Shown here: positions 20,129-31,545 of the stretch, piece by piece
How the letters are laid out: every line of letters begins with the position of its first letter
Numbering within the stretch: position 1 is the stretch's first letter
Notes under the pieces: generated by a model
Database searches by the model: none
Told to the model about the DNA's origin: nothing
What the model saw: the letters and a program-made list of their open reading frames with translations, nothing else
Translations under genes and position numbers: made by a program
Source: Paraconiothyrium sp. Pb-2020
Taxonomy: Eukaryota; Ascomycota; Dothideomycetes; Pleosporales; Didymosphaeriaceae
Length of the DNA stretch: 64,000 nucleotides
Assembly (NCBI GenBank): GCA_022419385.1
Contig: JAJUBI010000005.1
Location: 1,116,001 to 1,180,000 of the forward strand
Reading direction: 5' to 3'

Positions 20129-22983
20129 ATGTGGCTTGGATGGGCATTATGTGCTCGTCGAGTCGTTCGACACCATGTGAAAGCTCCTAGAAGGCTGCTC
20201 TCGACGCAGGCCAGCCCGCAATTAGATGCGCTGTCTAAGACCACAAGAAACATTGGCATCATCGCTCATATAGATGCAGTGAGTGCATGGTCATCACGTA
20301 AATCACAATGACTGATCAAGTAAGGGCAAAACCACAACGACAGAGCGAATGCTCTTTTACAGCGGGTATACTAGAAGAATAGGAGGTATGTAAAATATGC
20401 CATCCTCGTCGCAAGTCAAGCATCTGGATCTACTTCAGATGAGTGTACGAGTCATTCCAGTGTTCAAGGTCAACTGAACTTGACCAATGGAACTTCGAAA
20501 TGTATAAGGTGCCTCGGATTAACCATGATCTTGATGCAGATGTCGACGAAGGATCGACGGTTACAGACTTCTTGCCTGCAGAGCGAGCACGAGGTATCAC
20601 CATTCAGTCAGCAGCCATTACCTTTGATTGGCCTCCAAAGAACCCTCAAGCTCCAACATCTCAGCCACCTCCTTCTTTCGATACTGTACCATACTCTTCA
20701 TTCTCCCACAATGTCAACCTGATTGATACACCTGGACACGCGGATTTCACCTTCGAAGTCCTCCGATCGCTCCGGGTGCTTGATGGAGCAGTATGCATCC
20801 TCGATGGCGTTGCCGGTGTTGAAGCACAAACCGAAAAAGTCTGGACTCAAGCGGGAACCTATCACATCCCCAGGATCATCTTCGTGAATAAACTTGATCG
20901 TGTTGGCGCGGCCTTTTCCCGGACTGTAAAAGAGATCGGTGTGAGACTGCATGGTTGGCCTGCCGTATGTCAAATACCGTGGTGGAAAGACGGAAATGGC
21001 GAATTTGTTGGCGTCGGCGATGTTGTCAATTTGAGAGGTCTGCTGTGGCAAGGGTCAACTGATGGGAGTCAGATCCAACCATATACGCTCGAGCAGCTCG
21101 AAGGCGTTGATAAGAACTTCGCCGACGAGCTCAAGAAAGCTCGCATTGCACTGGTGGAACTCTTGAGCGAGCATGATGATGTGATGGTCGAGCTCTTCCT
21201 GGAGCACGACGAAGATCATCTTGCAATCCCTGGTCTGAAGATTATGCAATCGGTTCGCCGGACCGTTCTTCACGCGCCGCAAATTGTCATACCAGTCTTT
21301 GCTGGTGCCAGTTTCCGGAACATTGGCGTGCAGCCTCTCCTTGACTCTGTAGTCGACTTACTTCCTTCTCCACTCGAACGACCGGATCCGGAGATCAGTG
21401 TCGGGAACGAGAATAGTACACTCAGTGAGCTACTTCATCCAGCATCGAAGGCTCTGGTTCCGACAATGAAGAAGAATAAGAAGGACGATAACGCAGTTGG
21501 CCCGACGGAAGCCCGCAGTCTTTCAGCTTGTGCACTAGCCTTCAAGGTAGTCAACGACCCCAAACGGGGCATGCTCGTATACGTTCGTGTCTACAGCGGT
21601 ACGCTTGACCGTGGTGCTGTTCTCTACAACACCAATCTTCACCTTGCGGAACGCGCTCCTCGCCTTCTGAGGATGTATGCAAATGATGCTGTCGAAGTTG
21701 ACTCACTGTCATCGGGCCAGATTGGTGTCATTCCAGGCCTCAAGCACGCACGTACAGGAGATACACTGATCTGGTGTAAGGGTTTGCCCATGAAGGCACA
21801 GCCTCCTGGTGGACTGAAAAGCCTACAGCTGAGGCCAATCAACGTACCCCCTCCCGTCTTCTTCACTAGCATTGAACCGCATAGCCTAAGCGAGCAAAAG
21901 CACGTACAGGAGTGCCTGGCCATTCTTTTGCGGGAAGACCCAAGTTTGCAGCTCTCCCTTGATGAAGAAAGTGGTCAAACACACCTTGCGGGAATGGGTG
22001 ATCTTCACTTGGAGATCGCTCGTGATCGCCTCCTCAACGACTACAAGGCCAAAGCACGCATCGGTAAGATCGAAATAGGATATCGCGAGACAATTACCTC
22101 GTCCACATCACCCAGTACCTTCATCCTTGATAAGCCAATAGCAAGCAAGCCCGCCAAAGCAGGCATCACGGTTGCTTTGACACCTATCGATGACTTGGTT
22201 GTACCTGCAGCGCCGTCCAAAAAGACGCTGCTGGAGGATAGTCCCTTCGAAACTACGTATTTCCTACCCGACAATTGTACAGTATACATCACGCATCCAA
22301 ATCTCTCTCGTCACGACTCCAGTGGCCACAAGAACTACATTCCGGCGCATCTCAGCCTGCCTGGTATTCTGTCCTCCATACACTCCGGTGCGTCCGCAGC
22401 ACTCGCTCGTGGACCTTACAACGGCTACCCTGTCTCCAATACGAGGATTGAAATCAACGTAGACGCGGGAGCACACCTGTTCAACGAAACGACGCCAACA
22501 GCAATCTCAATGGCCACCAGAACAGCCGTGCAGAACAGCCTGAGATTAGCTAATGGCACCAGCCCAGCAGCTCTCATGGAACCTGTGATGCTGGCAACCA
22601 TTTTTGTGAACGAAGCCTCACTCGGCGCCGTCGTCCAAGACATTTCTTCGGCTCGCGGAGGCCAGGTGCTCTCCCTCGATTCATCCGACGCGCCTATCCC
22701 CACGACGTCACTCACTTCTGAACTGCCAACGATTGACCCAAATCTGATTTACACTCCGCCTGATCCTTTCTCGTCTGGGACGAATGATGTTGGGTCTGGA
22801 CTTGGAGATAGCCAAAGGCAGATTGTGGCGAGGGTGCCGCTCAAAGAGATGGTGGGGTACCTGAACCAGTTGCGTGCGTTGACGGGCGGTAGGGGGACCT
22901 TCGTGATGAGTGTGGATGGGTTTGAGAGGATGGCAGCGCAGAGACAAAAGGAGGTTATGGACGCGATGAGAGAGTTCGGTTAG
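20129..22983 (+). CDS. MEF2: Mitochondrial elongation factor G2 (ribosome-releasing factor 2)
   Basis: Predicted exons 20129-20278, 20325-20385 and 20540-22983 give 884 residues. The start MWLGWALCARRVVRHHVKA is a basic, hydrophobic mitochondrial presequence. The GTPase P-loop IIAHIDAGKTTTTERML is split by the first intron, and the switch region GDVDEGSTVTDFLPAERARG by the second. DTPGHADF (G3) and NKLDRVG (G4) are in place. Domains II-V follow, with the domain IV block HKNYIPAHLSLPGILSSIHS and the C-terminal EF-G signature LTGGRGTFVM. The divergent domain IV and length fit Mef2/EF-G2, which acts with the recycling factor Rrf1 to split mitochondrial ribosomes after termination, rather than the translocase Mef1. 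An insert around 470-490 (KKNKKDDNAVGPTEA) is lineage-type variation. The very short first intron is 46 bp. Confidence 0.93.
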
Positions 22984-23445
22984 GTACGGGAATCAGTAAT
23001 GAGATGGTGTAAGATACATTGCATGTTCGATCCAGCGTTGGTGTGCTTCATTTTTGGTTGCAGTGCATAGTGTATCACGATACGAGTGTAAGAGATATCT
23101 TGGGTGTACTTTGCAATTGCGAGCAATGACTCGGCGTGTAGGAATTCTCTCACATCACAGCATAGGTAGTGCCGTCCGCTAAGGTCCTCAAAAATTTTCG
23201 GCAGATTGTGCAAGATCCATTTTGATCGTCCGTCTGTTGTCGGCTTGTCTGCCATCAGAAACTACGCTTCACTTCGGAATTCATCAGAACTACGCTTCAC
23301 CTCGGAATCGATCAGAAACTGCGTTTCACCACGAAACCGACCTTCGTGGGTCCCAGTTGAGTCAGCCGTCTCCTTGGGTACTTATACCAACCCATATCCT
23401 CGACTGCTTCCCCCCTCTGACTCCAACCGCCCCTTGTTTGCAGTC
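22984..23445. other. Intergenic with tandem repeat
   Basis: About 460 bp between the MEF2 stop and the start of the RRM-like gene. It holds the MEF2 terminator, and a three-copy tandem repeat described separately lies 107 bp before the next start codon. Confidence 0.6.
23254..23339 (+). repeat. Three-copy 28-29 bp tandem repeat in a promoter or leader
   Basis: Three head-to-tail units start at 23254, 23283 and 23311, each beginning ATCAGAA. Units one and two share CTACGCTTCAC then TCGGAAT. Unit three has drifted (CTGCGTTTCACCACGAAAC). The array ends about 107 bp upstream of the ATG at 23446, so it lies in the proximal promoter or the 5' leader. A repeated transcription-factor or RNA-binding site is possible. 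A slippage product without function is equally possible. Confidence 0.75.
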
Positions 23446-26229
23446 ATGGCTGGTACTAACAAGCCTGCAGCACCCTCCCCAGCGCCGCCCCGTACAAGTA
23501 CCGAGAAGCTCATTGAGGCTGGTTATAGAGCAACGCTGCAAGATATCACAGCCGGCATAGGTGACTTTCCGTCTTCGTGGGAATATCAACCTGGTGAGCA
23601 TGCTCGGTCTCTCACCTTACGCGCGCCTTCCCTGACAAACAGCCTTAGCGACTGCCGCAGCAGCAGCTCACCATAGCAACGGCCAATCCGACGCCCAACC
23701 TACGGCCGTGCCACTAACAACGCAGCCTGCTCGCGCCTCAACTTCCTCGCATAAGCGATCTCTATCTGCGCCTGAAATACTAGGTAGGCACTGCCCTTGA
23801 CCTACTTTGTTCAAGACTGACCAGCAGCAACTGTTCCACCCGCCGAGATGAATCGCAACTCTCCCCATGGTGCCCCTCCACGAGGTCCGTCGCGCCCGCC
23901 GTATGGCTCTCAGGACGCACGTAGCGGTAGCGGTAGCGGTAGCAACCTCCCAACGCAAGCACCCGCACCCACTGGAGGCATCAGCTTGAAGAAAGTGGCA
24001 GTTCGAATTGCGCGCCCTGCTGGACCTGTCCCTGGGACTCCTAGCCGTGCCGGTGCTCCTGCGCCTCCGGTCGTGGCGGCGCCGAAGGTTGAAGATGGGT
24101 ATGTACTTTTCAAAAAGGGCTATAGTAGGGTGACGGAGCTCTTCCTATCTGTGCTGTCCTACGAAGGCAGCACAGATGAGCATGGAAACTCCTGGTCGAG
24201 CATATATTGTCTGTTTTGTGTGAGGGCTAACTTTCATTTCGCAGGCATGCAATGGCACTATCGACTCCCGACGCTCATTTCGCACCCACCCTGGATGAGT
24301 CCATTCCGTCCATCTCGTCCATCTCAGCAAAGGGTGCAGAACTTGAGGAATTGTGGTCGCAGTTGCATCCACCAGCTACGACCCCTACCCCGGCCTCGCT
24401 TGAGAACAAGGAGTCTGTCGCTATGGCCAACTACAAAGCTGATAGCACGAATGCCAGCAAATCATTTCCACCTGGTGTTCAGGTCCATCAACCCGCTAGA
24501 CCTTCAGCAGTGAATAAGGCCAACACAGCATCCGATAGCACGAACGCTAGCATGTCCTTTCCGCCCGGTGTACAGGTGGAGATGCCTCCGCCCAAGGGAG
24601 GGCTAGTATCTATCAAAGAGGAACCGGTCGAAGACGACCTGTCGCCCGCCCCCGCCAAGTCTAACTCTAATGAGAGCATTCCTGAGAAGAAGTCTGAGAA
24701 GCGCACGGGTGAGAAAACCATGGGTAAGTTGGCCAACGCCGCGCTACGCGCTGTGATTATGATATCGTGTTGCCAGGTGTCCTTCATCCGACGTGTGCGT
24801 ATGGGTTGAGCTGACTTAAAACAGGTGCCGGTCTTGAGCATGTGTCTCTTCAGAACAGCGAGCGCGAGTACCTGGCGAAAGCCGCGGATTATCTCACTTC
24901 GCTTCCATCGGACGTAGGTCCAACCGCTGAATCGATCATCAATGCGACCACCAAGCTCCGACGCCCGTATGCCCCTTCCGCAATCCTGGAGCCGGATGCC
25001 GTAGAGGTGCTCAAGGGGAGATACGTGGATGCTATTTTTACCTTCCTCCACGAGATCAACCAGAGTAACAAGTCTGTTACCAAAGCCCATATCGCAGACA
25101 TCTTAGCCACGGGCGACGGGAGCTTCCTTCACCTATGTTCCGTGTTGGCGGATCAAGGCTTTATCTCCATCGCGAACCTAGGCCAGGTATGCAACACCCC
25201 GGTACATTTACATTTAGCTCTTTACTAACGTGATTGACCAGGTCGTTGGTTTGAGCAAAGCAGTCGATAGTGTCCTTCCCAATGATGAAGATACCGAGTC
25301 TCCCACACTAGCTCCAGCTACTGTCTCGAAGGACCCTCTGGAGGCAATGACCTCATGGCCGGCTCGCGAGAAGCGGGAGAATGGTAAGATATTATGATTC
25401 ATCTATCACCAGGCTAGTACTAACCCTTGGTTTAGCACCCAAATGCCGCACATGTCTTCTCACTGGTTTGCCTGAGAACATTAGCATCAACAAACTACAA
25501 ACATTGGTCAGTGCCCCCATTTTCCCATGCAACCAACAGTGAAGTATTGTAGCGACAGCGCAACAGTTGGAGTAACCTTCAGGGGGACATTCGCTAACAT
25601 GTGACGTTCATAGGTCTGGGGCGGCAAGCTTGAGTCACTTCAACTTCCTAAATCCAGCTCAGGAAAAGCTATCGTAAAGTTCTGCACCGCCGAAGCGTGC
25701 CAGAAGTACTTCGACGTCACTGAGAACGGCATCACTATTCCCGGAACAAAGACGGTCGTCTTCGTGGAGAAAGCGGAAGGTCCAAACTCCGTGAACGACG
25801 TGCTCGCTGCCTGCACCGAGGGAGACGCTACACGCTGTGTTCGAGCATATGACGCGGATGAGGATTGGGGCGATGTGCTTCTCATGAGGCTTGCTACTCG
25901 TGCCAAAGGTGGCCAACCCAAGCGCGAGGTCGACATCATCAAGCGCGGAACAACTGCTAGAGGTGTAAGTTCACCCCACTCATACATGGTGAATCACCTT
26001 GCTATTGGTTATCCATCTCAAGAAGACCTTGCTAAACTTTATGCAGCGATCCTACATCGAGTTCCGTTTCGCGAATATCTACGCGGCTCTCCAGTTCAAG
26101 CGCGAACTTGTGGAGGCCGAGGATTGGGAGCATTGCACCATCAGCTGCGCGCCTGATCCGTGCGAGGCCGCCCAGGGCGTCCACATCAAGGATGAGGGCG
26201 AGAAGCAGAAGCCTAGCGGATCCTTCTAG
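23446..26229 (+). CDS. RRM-like RNA-binding protein, unknown role
   Basis: Predicted nine exons: 23446-23593, 23643-23783, 23825-24098, 24245-24723, 24825-25186, 25242-25383, 25436-25506, 25614-25964 and 26047-26229, giving 716 residues. All joins keep frame. The third exon could also start at 23828. The N-terminal half is disordered with Ala/Pro/Ser-rich tracts, a GSGSGS run and a duplicated motif (DSTNASKSFPPGVQV and DSTNASMSFPPGVQV). A helical block follows (SEREYLAKAADYLTSL, then ALKGRYVDAIFTFLHEIN-like sequence). Near residue 535 begins an RRM-like fold: APKCRTCLLTGLPENISI as strand 1, KLQTLVWGGKLESLQL, GKAIVKFCTAEACQKYF. A second such unit may end the protein, with RSYIEFRFANIYAALQFKRE. 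The aromatic RNP residues are poorly conserved. I do not know an orthologue of defined function. Confidence 0.75.
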
Positions 26230-26695
26230 GTTCACAGCACTGAGACCGCACAGGTCGCGCTTGATCTGCTGCAGTCTGAGATGGTGCTAGCGATGATTTT
26301 CGGTGTAAGGATTTTTGCCATCAAGGCGAGAGTTGGCAGTGTCGGATGACCAGTCGCAAGCCCTTTCGACTTGGTCTAAATGGTACTCACCGTCTTGAGA
26401 GCAAGTATCTGACGGATCAAATATTGAAGCCTAAGGCAGTATTAGGGCATAATAGCCAAATGAAAACCAACATGACCAGAGCAATACCACCTGCACCAGT
26501 CTCATAGATTGGAATCCACGACTTGCATTCAATGAAGCATTACCTCTTATTCTGTCTAGTTCATACAGTGGCAACACAGCCTGACAGAGGCTGTCTACCT
26601 CTAGCACCTGCTGTTCGTGGCTCATTAATAATGTTCTCATTTCTTCTAGCACCATCCAAGCCTACGCTATGCCCATCATCACCCAGAGAGCTCCT
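26230..26695. other. Intergenic between convergent genes
   Basis: About 465 bp between the stop of the RRM-like gene and the stop of SNX41. A 74-codon minus-strand frame (26655-26431, beginning MVLEEMRTLLMSH) has a helical N-terminal half and a hydrophobic C-terminal half and starts about 40 bases after the SNX41 stop. I cannot tell it from 3'-UTR sequence and do not call it. Confidence 0.45.
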
Positions 26696-28897
26696 CTACT
26701 CGTCCACGGCAACATGCGGCTGGATATTGTTGACTTCCATTTTTGCTTCTTCCCACGCGGCCTGGTTGCGTTTCGCCCAGTCGATGTGACATTGCGCGAA
26801 TTCAATCTGCACAAGGGATGATTAGAACCGAGATTGGAAAAATCGGGAATAAAGAGAAGCTTACCATGTAGCGCCGTAAGTCGTTTTCCTTCTCCGCTTG
26901 GAAGCGCCGCAGGTCTTTCAGCACGCCAGAGCTCGCGTCCTTGGTATCCTTCTCAGCCACGACTACTGCTTGCTCCAGCTGAGAAAGGTCAGCACCGTAT
27001 GCCAATAAGAAGTAACAGAGATACAAACCTGATGTAAACTCTCCCTCGTCTTCCCAATCTGATCCCTCCTCGTCCTCTCGGGATCCACATCCGCCATTCC
27101 CCTAAATGCATGCGTGATCGGCCCAAACAGCTTATTCGTTACAAAGTTCCCACTCGGGCTCTTCTTATGCGGGCTTGTTGGTGACGTGGTGCTTGCTTCG
27201 GGGCTGCCTTGCGAGCTCGACGGGACCTCGCTATGTGTAGGCGGGAAATCCGAATCAATCGATGCAGTGTCTTCCTCAGGCCGTCTATCGTGGCCGCTAC
27301 TGCGCTGTGAACTGTTCGAGGTAGCGCGGTTGCGTGCGGGTTGTGAGTAGGCACCGGTGCCGCTGAGGTGTTGTTCTAATCGCTTGGCTTCGGCTTCGCT
27401 ATGTTCAAGGGTTTCGAGTAGGGAATGTTTCCTTTGGAGTTCGTCTTTTGTCATTTCTTCTTGTATCCGCTTTAGAACGCGATAGCGTAGTACGCTGGGG
27501 ACGACGCCCGCGAATTGTGCGCTCTCGCGCATGGGCTCGGCGAAGCTGGCGCTCAAAGAAGAGGAGAGCTCCGCGGTTGCTATGTATGTGGAATCCACCG
27601 CTTGGCCGGTCTTCTCTATAGCGCCAGCTAACGATTGTGATTGCTCTGATAGAGAGAAGGCATTGAAGCGGGCACCTAGCTCGGCCAAGTCTTCTCCCAG
27701 AGCCGATAGATGCGACAATGTGCGTCTGTTGACCTTCTCCATGCTGCCCTGTAGTAGGTTCTCCAGCTCTTTCGAAGAGGTTTCAAAATTTACGAAATAC
27801 GGGTCTAGGTCCTCTTCGGTGAGATTCTTCGACTCTGGAGGGAATCGACCGAAGACCTGGGGGCCTGGTGTCGTATGCGCAGCCGTAGAGGGTTGTGCGG
27901 CATGGTTCGGAGGGACGGTGGGCGTTCCGGAGGATGATGTTGTGCCGCCGGATCTGAGTTTCGCGGAGGATGATGGGACAGGAAGGTAGCTGTGGGCTTG
28001 TGAGGGGTTTGCGGTATCGAGCGGGGGTGCCTTGAGGATCTGCTTGGGGATGTTCGAGACCGGCGGCGCGTGGAGGACTTCGTTCTGCTCGGTCGCATTA
28101 ACGAAGTATTCTTGGCGAGATATACTGTCAGGGGAGATATTACCCAACTGGTGTGAGGATCCAGGAATCTCCAAAACACGCCATCCTCGAGGACCTCCTT
28201 CATCCTCCTACAACGATTGAGGAAGACAGCCAGCATGCGCTTCCTCAGCTCAATAATTCCTGCGTCCTCTTTCGCCCTGGTCGGCTTCGCAGCGTAGTCT
28301 GCCATTGTGTGCTTCTCGGGTATGGGTGGAATGATGAGAGTGGGATGCAAATTGACCAGCGTTGCGCGCAGAGAAGCAAACTCGGAGTATCTACGCCGTA
28401 CCTCCATGCCCTATATTATGCTTAGCTTTCTTCCATTGCGCGTAGAATCTGTCGTACCCCAGTCGCGATTGTGTATGTGATCCAGTTGCCGCCCCCTTCC
28501 ACGTTCTTCCCCGCATATGTGATCAAAATGGGCGTCGGGATTCTCGTACAACCATTGCTCCGCGCGACTATCGTAGCCGCCTTTTTTAGGCGCCATAGGC
28601 TCACCACCAGCGTCACCCTCGTCGTCGTCCTCATTATCGTTGTCGTCGTAGGTGATCTCGGTTAGACCTCGTCCAGGAACGTACTCCGGCGATTCATGAG
28701 TTGGGGAGGATGCTTCCGAGGGCGGTGTCGCGGCGCGATACGGTACTGTGAAGTCTTAGTACAATTATCTCAAGTACTTGGACACGCATTCCGCAAGGCT
28801 TACAAGCTCCGGGCGAAGACAGGCCAGGCACTTCATTGGAATTGGAGTCGTGGCGGGCGAAGGAGCCATACGGATTGTTATCCTCGTCGTCCCACAT
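26696..28897 (-). CDS. SNX41: Snx41 sorting nexin (PX-BAR), with an apparent frameshift in exon 2
   Basis: Predicted exons 28897-28804, 28745-28458, 28410-28144, 28084-27029, 26978-26865 and 26806-26696 (minus), about 643 residues. The start MWDDEDNNPYGSF is the typical Snx41 N-terminus. The PX domain runs from KKGGYDSRAEQWLYENPDA through AGKNVEGGGNWITYTIATG to MEVRRRYSEFASLRATLV, with the phosphoinositide-binding RRYSEF and the downstream basic IPPIPEKHTMADY. A BAR region follows from about 300 (LDPYFVNFETSSKELENLLQ) to the end. Snx41 works with Snx4/Atg24 in endosome-to-Golgi recycling and selective autophagy. One base is surplus in exon 2: the family reading frame changes between YENPDA and ILITYAGKN, at a run of three G on the plus strand (28530-28532). 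Exon 2 is 288 nt where 287 would keep frame. This is either a sequencing error or a disabling mutation. All other domains are intact. Confidence 0.88.
28530..28532 (-). other. SNX41: Site of apparent +1 frameshift in SNX41
   Basis: Upstream of this point the conserved PX reading frame is ENPDA. Downstream it is ILITYAGKN, one frame over. The change coincides with a CCC run on the coding strand (GGG on plus). No plausible GT-AG intron covers it, because conserved residues directly abut both sides. Confidence 0.75.
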
Positions 28898-29335
28898 GGC
28901 GCCGATTGTTGTGCTGCAGGTATGCCGAGAGCGATGTTGCGTGGGTGCGAATAGGCGAAGGCTGAGGAAGGGCTGTCGAGTGTTTGCTTCGCGCTGGCAG
29001 CGAAGCTCCAGGCACTTGCGGGACAGCCTCAACGTCATGTCATGTGGTGCACGGACCATCAAACCCTCACCACATCTGGTGCTTGTGCGTCTATCCATTC
29101 ATGCAAGACACTACCAACTATCCGAATGGCTGAGAACGATCTACACTACACTTCGAGTTAACCCATGATAGTCAAGACTTGGGACGAACAGAGAAAAGAT
29201 TTCCACCAGGCGATCGATACCACGATAGATACCTCCCCTAAAGCAGCCTCCAATACAAAGCAACACGAAAGATGGGATCCTCCGACACTGTCATGACTCG
29301 CTTCAACTACTTCGTTGTCAATAGTCTCGTCTTCA
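28898..29335. other. Intergenic
   Basis: About 440 bp between the SNX41 start and the stop of the next minus-strand gene. It should carry the SNX41 promoter. Frames here are extensions of SNX41 exon 1 or lack domains. Confidence 0.45.
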
Positions 29336-31545
29336 TTAACCTTCTCGATCCCAAGCAAAACTAGATACAATATGAGATTCCACATCCGCCTCTCGCTCCC
29401 GGTCACTAATTGGAGAAATATCTTCTCCAACCTGTCTACGATCCCTTCGCTCGACACTACTTACGTGTAGGCTAGACACAATCGTCGAAGCCGAAGCGTG
29501 ATGGTCCTCCCCCTCTTCTTCGACTGGCCTTGGTCCTGCTCTCCGCCGCCCGACTTCCTCCGCTGGCTCCTCGATGGTAGCATTTGCTGGTTCCTCTTCT
29601 TGTCTGGCTGGAGTCGCCGTTGTTTCTGCTCCTCGATTCTCTGACGGAATACGTACCCCATGTTTCTGTTCTGGAACCGATTGTAACGCTTCTTGCAGAG
29701 TATCTGCACCTGAGTCATGCTGCTGGCACATGGAAGGCGACATACCGAGGAGGATCGGCTGTCTTTCAGTCGCACTCTGCTGCGCTTGGACTAACTCTTC
29801 GTCGGCTGGGTGTTGTGCCATTTCTTCGACCTCGATGTTGTTGGCTGGTATTACCTCCTCCTGTTCAGATCGCGGGGCTTCTGTAGGTTCCTCAACCTCT
29901 GCCTGTGATACCATTCTATTATCACCGTATAACATGGTATGCTCACTTAATGGAGGGCGAGAGAAGAACGGTGTCACATCGCTTCGGCTGCGGCTGATAT
30001 GCCGTGATGGCCTGGATGTTCAGTCAATCTAGTGACTAGGCAAAGGTCTAGGAAGAACTTACCGATTTATCACGCTTGCTCTCTCCATTGGCGGTCTAGG
30101 ATACGCACGTCTCTCCCGCCTCTCACGTCTATCACGCCTTTCACGCCGTTCTCTCGTCGACATAGCCCGCCCGTATACAAGCTCTTCTGGAGATTCCGTC
30201 ACTCCAGGGCCCCAATTCTGCATATAAGCTCTGCGTGCGCTCTCTCTGTGCGGAGTATACCTTCGTTCATTACCTACTCACGCCTCTAGTTAGCAAAGTG
30301 CAAAGCCGCAACGCATAGGATAAGCAAGGCTATCCTACATCAATAAATAGAGCATGGAGGGGCATTACTAAGTGCGAGCCCAGACCTCCGCCTTGCACGA
30401 TCACGTTGCAACTTGCGTTCGCTCATGTGCGGTACGTAACCGAACTCGTAATCGTAGAGCGGCTCGAAACCGGGCAGCCTGGTATACATCAGCAGAATAC
30501 CAACGAAGCCTAACGTCACTCACAATTGCCTCGGATAGCTCGTCGGAATTTGCGATGGATCCATTCGCCACGGCGTTTGTGGGAAGCGGAAAGGAGGCCG
30601 CTGGGCGGCAGTTGGTATCGGACCCCTGGGTACTTCCTCTTCTGTTGAGCCCGAGGATGTCCTTGAGGAGGCACTGCCAACGAAGTTCGCCTTCGCTCTC
30701 TGTCTTGCTTTTCTCTTTGCTCTTTTCATACCCTCTAGATCCTCGCGAACCCAGCCTGGTAACTCGTCGCAGATCACGATTTCGTCTACGTGCATCGGTT
30801 CGTTTGGCGCCGGGGATTGACCCGCAGGTAATTCGTACCCTTCCACAGCCATATCTTCCACAGCTGGGGATGCGGGGTTCTCCTCGTCCATTTGCGAACA
30901 CGTCGATTGATATTCCACGCGCTGGCCTGCACCCGAGCCTCCCATGTCGGCATCCAGAGATAGCACAGGATGGGGTAAACTCAAGGGTATGTACTGAGGT
31001 ATATACGAGTGCGCAATCGGTACATACGTCGGTACGTACGCAGGTACATGCGGTTGCAACATGATCCCATCCGCACGTCCCAGTCCACGATCCTCGTCGA
31101 AGGAAAACCGTCTCGATCTAGGAAGCATGTATGTCCTCGACACTGAGCTAATTCCCATGTTCTCCCCATCACTGCCATCCGACCCCTGAGGATTCCTCTT
31201 TGGTCTCTCCTCTCTCTTGGCTTCGGGCTTCATATCATGTTTCTCCTGGCGCAAGGCAGGAGAAAGCAAGTCCCTCTCCTTCTCTCGCACAGCGTCCTCT
31301 TCTGTCCTCATATCCCTCTCCGCAACCCATGTATCGGGTGTTCTGTGCCTCGCTGGCCCCTCGCCTCGCTCGTTCCTGTAGTCTTCCTGTTTTGGAAAAC
31401 CCCACATCAAGTCCGTTAGGAAATCCCTGATATTGCAGCATTTGCGATGGATGTATGCATGTAAGTAGTACACTGCCACCCAGATAAGAGCGGCGCCGAA
31501 GAGTCCGCCGAAGGCAATGGTAGTTGCTAATGTTGCGGTGCTCAT
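29336..31545 (-). CDS. Single-span membrane protein with long disordered tail, unknown function
   Basis: Predicted exons 31545-30524, 30478-30369, 30273-30063 and 30011-29336 (minus) encode 672 residues. The ATG at 31545 (MSTATLATTIAFGG) is chosen over an upstream in-frame ATG at 31674 because it puts a transmembrane helix (residues about 5-30, ending LIWVAVYYLHAY) directly at the N-terminus. Everything after it is polar and probably cytosolic: a charged region, a Tyr/Pro/Val segment with repeated VPAYVPTYVP-type units, a basic KRAKRKARQRAKANF patch, an Arg/Glu repeat region (RERRERRDRRERRERR) and an acidic C-terminus. The joins read well (LLPGFEPLYDYEFGYVPHMS, ALSNERRYTPHRESARRAY). A GTAAGT at 29464-29459 could be an extra donor giving a different C-terminus. 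I recognise no family. Confidence 0.72.

Noticed and set aside
19456..20190. 244-codon plus-strand frame before MEF2
   Set aside because: Mostly antisense to VPS17 exon 1. Its hydrophobic look comes from reverse-complemented Gln/Pro codons.
26431..26655. 74-codon minus-strand frame just after the SNX41 stop
   Set aside because: Partly helical and partly hydrophobic but no family, no conserved motif, and it lies where the SNX41 3' UTR is expected.
28458..28745. An intron as the explanation for the SNX41 frame change
   Set aside because: The only GT-AG pair nearby would be about 37 bp and would delete conserved PX residues that directly abut the site.
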